Assembly (NCBI GenBank): GCA_002104905.1
Contig: MCFE01000975.1
Location: 1-22,493 of the forward strand
From: Basidiobolus meristosporus CBS 931.73
Lineage: Eukaryota; Basidiobolomycota; Basidiobolomycetes; Basidiobolales; Basidiobolaceae
Length of the DNA stretch: 22,493 nt
Direction: 5' to 3'
Every line of letters starts with the position of its first letter. The stretch's first letter is position 1. The position numbers and the translations under genes are program-made. Positions 20,070 through 22,493 of the stretch are shown here, piece after piece. The notes beneath the pieces are model-generated. The model made no database searches. It saw only the letters and a program-made list of their open reading frames with translations, and was not told the origin of the DNA.

Positions 20070-20437
20070 TGTTACAAGTCTTGGTATAAGAGTTGTAGAG
20101 GAATAGGGAGTTTAGCTAGTATTGTATTCACTAAAACTTGAACTGATTTTTATTGAGGTTCCAGCAGCTCCTTATATACATTTTGCCAGATCAATTGCTG
20201 ACTAATTGTATTTCCTAATGTAGGTTGCGGCTGATGACTCATTTGATTGCATCATCATCACCCAATAAGATCCTACTTAATATATCTATTTCTGTCTGAT
20301 AAGGATCTGCTGATTCATTTGCTGACTAATGCTACTGATTTCATAGATAATACTGATATACTGATAACCTAAACATATACTAATTGATTTGACTAAAAAC
20401 TGATCTAACTTAAACACTCAAGCGGCAGATCATAACA
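20070..20437 (-). repeat. Gypsy copy F 5' LTR (promoter LTR)
   Basis: This carries the likely promoter of copy F: TATATAAGG on the element strand (plus-strand CCTTATATA around 20170-20178), followed by CAATAAAAATC near 20145-20155. The Gcn4-like site lies upstream of the TATA box. Confidence 0.93.
20234..20242. promoter_or_regulatory. Gcn4/AP-1-type bZIP site in the gypsy LTR
   Basis: The perfect palindrome ATGACTCAT lies 55 bases upstream of the TATA box. It is preserved at the same place in all four LTRs of this family in the window (13771, 15171, 15664, 20234). It is the consensus for Gcn4/CPC1-type bZIP activators. Use by the element is an inference. Confidence 0.6.
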
Positions 20438-20502
20438 TGACTACCATGGCTCAGAACCAGCAAAGCCCTGTTAAGAGCAACCTTAGTGTGAAGGTCAACC
20501 GG
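20438..20502 (+). pseudogene. Gypsy copy E gag, second fragment
   Basis: After the TGAC duplication the gag of copy E resumes with the codons for [20 protein letters not shown] and ends at CCGG (20499-20502), where a solo LTR-H is inserted. Confidence 0.85.
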
Positions 20503-21573
20503 TGTAGTGGGGTGACAGTGACACCCACTGACAGATGTGCTCATTCCCTTATCTTCTACTTCCCTATATCTCTACTACACTTATTTTAGTTTTATCCCAT
20601 TTGTCTTACCCAATCAGTACTATCCCATAAGCCGGTTGACTATCACACCTGCTTACCTTATTGCATAAGTTACCCCTCACTTTATGTAAGATTACTAGCT
20701 ATAAGTACTTCTATATTAGGCAAGTACCCGCGCCAGTACCTGTGACACATGATCAGCCCGTGTCACCATCCCTACCATTTCCATACCGTATATGGTATCC
20801 CCATGTTACACAGGTTTCAGAATACTGATTCCTGATTGGTTGGATGTGCTGTGCCTCTTAGAACCTTCCGGCACCTACTTAGAACATTTGTAGGTCATTC
20901 TGATGTCATTAAGATTTCTATTGATATCCGGAACCTTCTGGAACACCATGATTAGTAATCACTTAGCCAGTGAGAAAAGTATATAAGGGAGGCTATCCCT
21001 CTACAATAAATCATCATCCCTTTTATCAATATACCGACTTGTTGATTAGTGTGATCACTGCTACCTGCTGCTACCTGAACTTCCAACCCTAGACCACAGG
21101 ACACTCCCAGGAAACTGCGCTGACAGCCAACTGACCTTGGAGGCACTACTTGTGAGGAATACTCAGAGTAGGTATCTTTTATTATATTTGATTCTTTCCC
21201 AAGTTTGTTCTCGTACAGGCAAAGATACTTTTCTGTCTTTGTAACTATTGACCACAGCTGCATTCTTATCAAGTCCCTGCTGGTGGAGTTTACAGTTGTT
21301 TTGACTTTGGAAGCTTTAGTACATTGTCATCTCAAAGGACGCTGAACCCAGCACATACTTTTGTTAAGACGCCAACTAAGTTGGGGATTGTAGCTCAATA
21401 GTTTTCCCTTGACAAGCTTGTGGCTTTATTCCCCTTCACATTAGATTAGAGACAGAACCCAAGTATTCCTAGTAAGCTTTTGCCAGAGGTTATCGCACCC
21501 AGTGAACACCCCACACACAAAACACTTTAGAAGTGTTGCACGTATCTCTCCCTTGGACTTATACACCACCACA
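20503..21573 (+). repeat. Complete solo LTR of family LTR-H, inserted in copy E gag
   Basis: It runs from TGTAGTGGGGTGACAGTG to CACCACCACA, 1071 bases, with a perfect 4-bp duplication CCGG (20499-20502 and 21574-21577). Gag of copy E continues across it. It retains 14 CpG sites by my count, most of which are lost in the 7551 copy, so it is the youngest LTR-H copy here. A TATA box (TATATAAGG, 20980-20988) and AATAAA (21005-21010) sit mid-LTR. Open frames inside it are not conserved between copies. Confidence 0.9.
20861..20943 (+). promoter_or_regulatory. Two heat shock element-like arrays upstream of the LTR-H TATA box
   Basis: GAAccTTCcgG at 20861-20871 and the complete triplet GAAccTTCtgGAA at 20931-20943, the latter about 37 bases before the TATA box. 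The matching sites in the 7551 copy are GAAgcTTCtgG (7909-7919) and TAAccTTCtgGAA (7979-7991). Heat shock factor binding is inferred from the motif alone. Confidence 0.55.
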
Positions 21574-22493
21574 CCGGTACCATGGCAGAGTCAATGAAAA
21601 CTTGGGAACTTGGCTCTTTCAGATTGAAGAAGCTTTTAAAGCTAAAGGAATTGCTCCAGAAAGCAAGTTGCATTATGCAGCTTCTTACCTGGCAGATGCA
21701 GCTTTACAGTGGTACCACAACAAGATCAGGTTGGCCATTATGATGGGATGCTCTACAATCTCTACCTGGGATGAGTTTGTGTTGGAAATTCAGGATGCTT
21801 TTGAACCTCCACACCAGCAGACACTACTGAGAAGGAAGTTAAGACACTCAGACAGAGAGGCATGGTTCAAGAGTACATCTATGAGTACAGATGTCTACTT
21901 GGACAAATTGAAAGAATGGACCCCATGGATCAAGTTGAATACTTTATTGATAGGTTGAAAGAAAGAACTTGCAAAGCAAGTGAATTATCGAAGACCTCAG
22001 ACTATAGAAGAAGCCATCAAGATTGCCATTGACTATGACTCAGCTATGTTTGGAGTTGGGAAGCCTACAGTGACTAATCAGAAAGGCTACAATCACTATG
22101 AAAAAAGACAGTCAGAAGCAGTGCCAATAGAAATAGGGGCTATGCATAAGAATCCTACCTCAGAAGAATGTAAGAAGAAAGGACTTTGCTTCAATTGCCA
22201 CCAGCAAGGACATATTGCAAAGTACTGCCCTCAGAGAAGAAATGGACACCAGCCAACAAGAACCTTCAACCATATTGAGTCCCATGAATACAGTAATGTG
22301 GAAGATGAGCTTGAAGAAGACTTGGAACTCACCTTCCATATGACAGAAGAGTACTTGTCCTAAATGACCTCAAACTCAGGGAAGTTATTGTACTTAAATG
22401 GAGTAATCAATGGAGTACCTGCCAAAATCATGATTGACTCTGGGGCATCACATGAGTACATGTCAGAGCAATTTGCCTTGAAAGCTGGAATCA
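21574..22493 (+). pseudogene. Gypsy copy E gag and protease start, frameshifted, runs off the window
   Basis: It resumes gag at [20 protein letters not shown] and follows copy F closely. One base is lost near 21840, shifting the frame; an extra base near 21977 restores it. The zinc knuckle [14 protein letters not shown] is intact (22190-22230). A CAA to TAA change near 22361 puts a stop before the protease, whose DSGAS codons follow at 22436 onward. The sequence leaves the window in the protease. The product would be a truncated Gag at best. Confidence 0.9.

Larger units (their letters stand above)
15500..20437 (-). mobile_element. Complete Ty3/gypsy retrotransposon, copy F
   Basis: It spans 4938 bp, with 368-bp LTRs at 15500-15867 and 20070-20437 that I read as identical. 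The termini are TG...CA, with a 4-bp duplication TGAC (15496-15499 and 20438-20441). In element order it has the 5' LTR, a tRNA primer site, a 58-base leader, one uninterrupted gag-pol frame, a polypurine tract overlapping the end of the gene, and the 3' LTR. Identical LTRs and an open frame indicate a very recent insertion and probable autonomy. It lies antisense inside gag of copy E. Confidence 0.95.
14976..22493 (+). mobile_element. Ty3/gypsy copy E (plus strand), split twice, runs off the window
   Basis: A plus-strand gypsy element begins with its 5' LTR at 14976 inside the integrase region of copy D. After the leader and first gag codons it is interrupted by copy F (15500-20437), continues at 20438-20502, is interrupted by a solo LTR-H (20503-21573), and continues from 21574 to the window end in the protease. 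Its pieces join into one gag without loss, apart from the 4-bp duplications TGAC and CCGG. The 3' part lies beyond the window, so its own target duplication cannot be checked. Confidence 0.88.

Noticed and set aside
1-22493. CRISPR arrays, bacterial operons, rRNA genes or a TET/JBP gene sometimes linked to KDZ transposons
   Set aside because: No spaced short repeats, no ribosome-binding-site-led gene clusters, no rRNA-like sequence, and no frame resembling a TET/JBP dioxygenase were seen.

Overview
The window is a block of nested and decayed transposable elements from a eukaryotic genome, most probably a fungus. I find no host gene I can name. The fungal call rests on remnants of a KDZ (Plavaka-like) transposase, a family known mainly from fungi, and on compact Ty3/gypsy and Ty1/copia elements with 368-bp LTRs and a single gag-pol frame. 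The species cannot be read from the sequence. The DNA is AT-rich and poor in CpG. Aligned repeat pairs differ largely by CpG to TpG/CpA changes, which suggests cytosine methylation.

Layout. (1) 1-1180 is a fragment of a ~1.07-kb LTR family, here called LTR-H, split by a 736-bp foldback element at 252-987. (2) 1181-2137 is the 5' part of a decayed KDZ transposon, copy A. (3) 2391-3540 is an old Ty1/copia copy: LTR, primer site, broken gag and protease start. (4) 3800-5146 holds a decayed minus-strand reading frame I do not recognise. (5) 5147-7216 is KDZ copy B, including the transposase core. (6) 7217-9140 is a cluster of LTR-H copies in both orientations, one of them a complete solo LTR (7551-8622). 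(7) 9300-14975 is an old Ty3/gypsy copy (D, plus strand), broken by an internally deleted Ty1/copia element (10403-13324) and a solo gypsy LTR (13575-13943), and ended by a second gypsy insertion. (8) From 14976 past the window end runs gypsy copy E (plus strand). E is itself split by the complete gypsy copy F (15500-20437, minus strand) and by a solo LTR-H (20503-21573). The 159 bases at 9141-9299 match nothing I can name.

Copy F is the only element that looks able to move alone. Its two LTRs read as identical, it has a 4-bp target duplication, and one uninterrupted 1377-residue Gag-Pol carries every catalytic motif. It also supplies the reference against which D and E were recognised as broken copies.

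The LTRs carry two striking regulatory motifs. LTR-H has heat-shock-element arrays (GAAnnTTCnnGAA) just upstream of its TATA box. The gypsy LTR has a perfect palindromic Gcn4/AP-1-type site (ATGACTCAT) 55 bases upstream of its TATA box, conserved in all four copies. The copia element shows a primer site matching the anticodon arm of initiator tRNA-Met rather than its 3' end, so it probably uses half-tRNA priming as in Drosophila copia.
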